This document shows positions 7,072 through 8,396 of a stretch of DNA of 8,396 bases, piece after piece. Positions within the stretch are counted from its first letter, which is position 1. Each line of letters starts with the position of its first letter. The notes beneath the pieces are model-generated. The model saw only the letters and a program-made list of their open reading frames with translations, did not search any database and was not told the DNA's origin. Origin of the DNA: an uncultured Eubacteriales bacterium (GTDB lineage Bacteria > Bacillota > Clostridia > UBA1381 > UBA9506); assembly GCA_902478395.1 (NCBI GenBank), contig CABSKZ010000108.1:1-8396 (forward strand). Direction: 5' to 3'. A program made the position numbers and the translations under genes.

Positions 7072-7899
7072 TCAAAACTTCAGCGGTTCATTGTAAAATT
7101 CGGACAAATTGTCTCGGTATTTTGATGGGGCGGTTCCGCAAACGGTCTCAAATTCACGGATGAAATGCGCCTGGTCGAAAAAGCCTGCCTGCTGTGCGAA
7201 CGCCGTTAGTGAGCTATTTCCCGTTTTTAGCAGTGATACGGCATAGTTGATGCGCACCAGCCGCGAAAAGGTTTTGGCATTCATCCCGATATAGGTATTG
7301 AACAGCCGGTTTAAATGGCGCGCACTGTAAAATGAGGTTTCCGAAAGGCGCTTTACCGGGGCTGTGCCATGCGTCCGTCCGATTTCCGCCAACGCCATCG
7401 TCAAAGGCGCTGGGACCGCTCTGCTGCGCTCCAACTCAGAAAGAAGAATCTGGTCAACCGCCTGTATGAAACCGCGAAAATCCCGCTCGCGCTCCATTGC
7501 CTGGACGACCCCACACGACACCCGCCGGTTCAGCACGTCTAACTCCGGACGCGTATCCGCGAGCGCCTCCTGTTGTTCTTGCACAAAGTGCGCCATGCCG
7601 CCGGGCAGAAACTCAACAAACAGGCGCATGGGGCAGGTTCCGATATCATTTTTAACCACCGCGGTTTTTGTCATTGGGCCGTAAGCCGTTGCGCGAACCG
7701 CTCCGTCTTGGACTGTGAAAATCATGCACCCGCTTGCATCCGGAATCAATGTCAGCGTATCTGTCTGTTGCTCCCCACCCGCAAAAATGGCTGTGTAGTG
7801 CGCGATATAGGGACGCAGCAACGGATGCGGCAGCACATACATGTGCTGCCCTGCCTTTCCGATATCATAATACGCGGTACGCAAAAATTTCTCAACCAT
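7072..7899 (-). CDS. AraC-family transcriptional regulator
   Basis: The product has 275 residues. The N-terminal half (about 20-110) is a beta-rich sensing domain of the type found in many AraC regulators: YVLPHPLLRPYIAHY, LTLIPDASGCMIF, and RLFVEFLPGGMAHF. The C-terminal part (about 165-265) holds the two helix-turn-helix units: one around LSETSFYSARHLNRLFNTYIG (185-205), the second around LTAFAQQAGFFDQAHFIREF (231-250) and ending GTAPSKYRDN, the usual AraC signature. The start at 7899 has GGGAG 8 bases upstream. The gene follows a small unknown ORF by 15 bases and is probably co-transcribed with it from the promoter near 8259. Its targets are not evident. It could control its own operon through the palindromes at 8237-8303 or the toroid/radical SAM genes downstream; both are inference. 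The effector is unknown. Confidence 0.92.
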   Translation of the reverse strand: MVEKFLRTAYYDIGKAGQHMYVLPHPLLRPYIAHYTAIFAGGEQQTDTLTLIPDASGCMIFTVQDGAVRATAYGPMTKTAVVKNDIGTCPMRLFVEFLPGGMAHFVQEQQEALADTRPELDVLNRRVSCGVVQAMERERDFRGFIQAVDQILLSELERSRAVPAPLTMALAEIGRTHGTAPVKRLSETSFYSARHLNRLFNTYIGMNAKTFSRLVRINYAVSLLKTGNSSLTAFAQQAGFFDQAHFIREFETVCGTAPSKYRDNLSEFYNEPLKF

Positions 7900-7914
7900 A
7901 CGTGCTTCTCCCGT

Positions 7915-8211
7915 TTATCCCTGCCCGTTTGCCTTTCCGTCGCCTGGGCTGCGTCTTCTTTCCCGTTCCTGCCCGACCAGTTGATGAATGGCCAGTAAAT
8001 TTTGCATGATTCGGTCCTGTACGGCATAAAAATGGATCGTCATCAAAACATTGGCGACCTCATCAAAGCCGTTTGCCAACAGGTTGTCCCACAGCCGCAC
8101 AAATTCCTCCCGGCTGATTGGGTATTTCCCCATTCCACAAATGGTGCGCCAATCCTCCCAATTTTCTTCCATCCATTTTTGCCGTTTCCTTGCTTTTTCT
8201 TTATTTTCCAT
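7915..8211 (-). CDS. Small helical protein of unknown function
   Basis: The product has 98 residues and no family I recognise. It starts with a highly charged, Trp-rich stretch (MENKEKARKRQKWMEENWED), has a probable turn at GMGKYPISREEF (26-37), and continues as a long helical region (38-75: LWDNLLANGFDEVANVL then MTIHFYAVQDRIMQNLLA). It ends in a polar, Gly-rich tail (RERRRSPGDGKANGQG) that is probably disordered. There is no signal peptide or membrane span, so it should be cytoplasmic. The ATG at 8211 is preceded by GGAGG at 9 bases; an ATG at 8247 would sit upstream of that site and is rejected. It is the first gene of the unit with the AraC regulator 15 bases behind. An accessory or partner of the regulator is possible but unsupported by any motif. 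Confidence 0.75.
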   Translation of the reverse strand: MENKEKARKRQKWMEENWEDWRTICGMGKYPISREEFVRLWDNLLANGFDEVANVLMTIHFYAVQDRIMQNLLAIHQLVGQERERRRSPGDGKANGQG

Positions 8212-8236
8212 CTCGTTGCACCTCCAAAAAATTCTG

Positions 8237-8248
8237 TGTGATATCACA
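8237..8248. promoter_or_regulatory. Perfect 12-base palindrome in the leader of the small-protein/AraC unit
   Basis: TGTGATATCACA is fully self-complementary and lies between the -10 box and the ribosome binding site, just after the expected transcription start. A repressor bound here would block early elongation. A 12-base palindrome can occur by chance in a window this size, so its place and its partner at 8284-8303 are the main support. Confidence 0.4.
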
Positions 8249-8258
8249 TCGGTTATTC

Positions 8259-8264
8259 ATTATA
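8259..8264 (-). promoter_or_regulatory. -10 box of the small-protein/AraC promoter
   Basis: On the minus strand a perfect TATAAT (8259-8264) stands about 48 bases before the ATG at 8211. At the usual distance the -35 position (8282-8287) reads ACAATT, a poor match, and overlaps the large palindrome at 8284-8303. The promoter may therefore depend on an activator, or be controlled by a protein covering the -35. Confidence 0.5.
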
Positions 8265-8283
8265 CAATAAATAAACGGCAGAA

Positions 8284-8303
8284 TTGTGTGGTATACAACA
8301 CAA
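8284..8303. promoter_or_regulatory. 20-base near-perfect palindrome over the -35 region (candidate operator)
   Basis: TTGTGTGGTATACAACACAA pairs at nine of ten positions (only 8290/8297 mismatch). It overlaps the expected -35 region of the promoter at 8259-8264. Its centre is 51 bases, about five helical turns, from the centre of the palindrome at 8237-8248, and both use TGTG/CACA-type half sites. The arrangement suggests a dimeric regulator contacting both sides of the promoter; which protein binds is unknown. Confidence 0.45.
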
Positions 8304-8318
8304 ACAGAAAATTTTTTA

Positions 8319-8396
8319 TTATTTTATTACATAAACCTTTTTATTCAGTTCCATATTCCCCATTTTTCCCTCTGGCGTTCCCTGATGGAACAACAG
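8319..8396 (-). CDS. Possible C-terminal end of an upstream gene (partial)
   Basis: Reading the minus strand from the right edge, one frame gives 25 codons ending KKVYVIK and then TAA TAA at 8319-8321. The DNA changes from very AT-rich below about 8340 to mixed composition above it, which suits the end of a gene. A second frame is also open and stops at 8343 (ending GKNGEYGTE). With so few codons I cannot choose between them or exclude non-coding DNA, and I recognise no family. Confidence 0.25.
   Translation of the reverse strand: MLFHQGTPEGKMGNMELNKKVYVIK

Noticed and set aside
7573..7998. 141-codon open frame on the plus strand
   Set aside because: It is antisense to the AraC gene and to the end of the small gene and has no coherent protein features or ribosome binding site.
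8373..8396. GTTCC-CTGAT-GGAAC hairpin at the right edge
   Set aside because: It has only five paired bases, plus CTG/CAG across an internal loop, and no T tract on either side, so it is not supported as a terminator; it may lie inside a coding end.
1..8396. CRISPR arrays, tRNA or rRNA genes, insertion sequences, defence genes
   Set aside because: I found no regularly spaced repeats, no cloverleaf or rRNA motifs, no transposase or integrase frames and no recognisable defence domains.

Overview
The window looks like a stretch of Bacillota chromosome, probably a clostridial gut-type anaerobe. The reasons are roughly 50% GC, strong AGGAGG-type ribosome binding sites, an LplB/LplC-type sugar transporter without its own ATPase, a lipoprotein signal peptide, and a surface-protein C-terminal domain ending in WDSLTGMKP. 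The genus cannot be fixed from the sequence. All genes I can support lie on the minus strand, so transcription runs from high to low coordinates.

Upstream block (8396 to 5080). The right edge may hold the last codons of another minus-strand gene. An AT-rich promoter region follows, with a TATAAT box flanked by two palindromes. Then come a 98-residue helical protein of unknown function (7915-8211) and an AraC-family regulator 15 bases behind it (7072-7899). After 97 bases come an alpha/alpha-toroid (prenyltransferase/squalene-cyclase-like) repeat protein (6162-6974) and a radical SAM enzyme of the spore-photolyase-like superfamily (5303-6160 by my start choice), separated by a single base or overlapping. 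A rho-independent terminator at 5080-5129 closes this block. A doubtful 49-codon ORF lies between the radical SAM gene and the terminator.

Downstream block (5025 to 1 and beyond). A TATAAT promoter at 4996-5025 drives a four-gene set: a substrate-binding lipoprotein (3374-4942), two permeases (2398-3348 with a TTG start, and 1509-2387), and a large secreted protein whose 3' end lies outside the window (1-1456). Gaps are 25, 10 and 52 bases, and I see no terminator between the genes. The first three form a CUT1 importer for an oligosaccharide or related compound and probably borrow a shared MsmX/MsmK-type ATPase, since none is encoded here. The secreted protein has two copies of a roughly 180-residue beta-rich module resembling carbohydrate-binding accessory domains, followed by a third beta-rich domain. 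It could bind the polymer whose fragments the importer takes up.

I did not find a clearly new defence or mobile system. The most interesting items are the duplicated-module secreted protein tied to the importer, the palindrome-flanked promoter in front of the unknown small protein and AraC gene, and the tight pairing of a toroid protein with a radical SAM enzyme.
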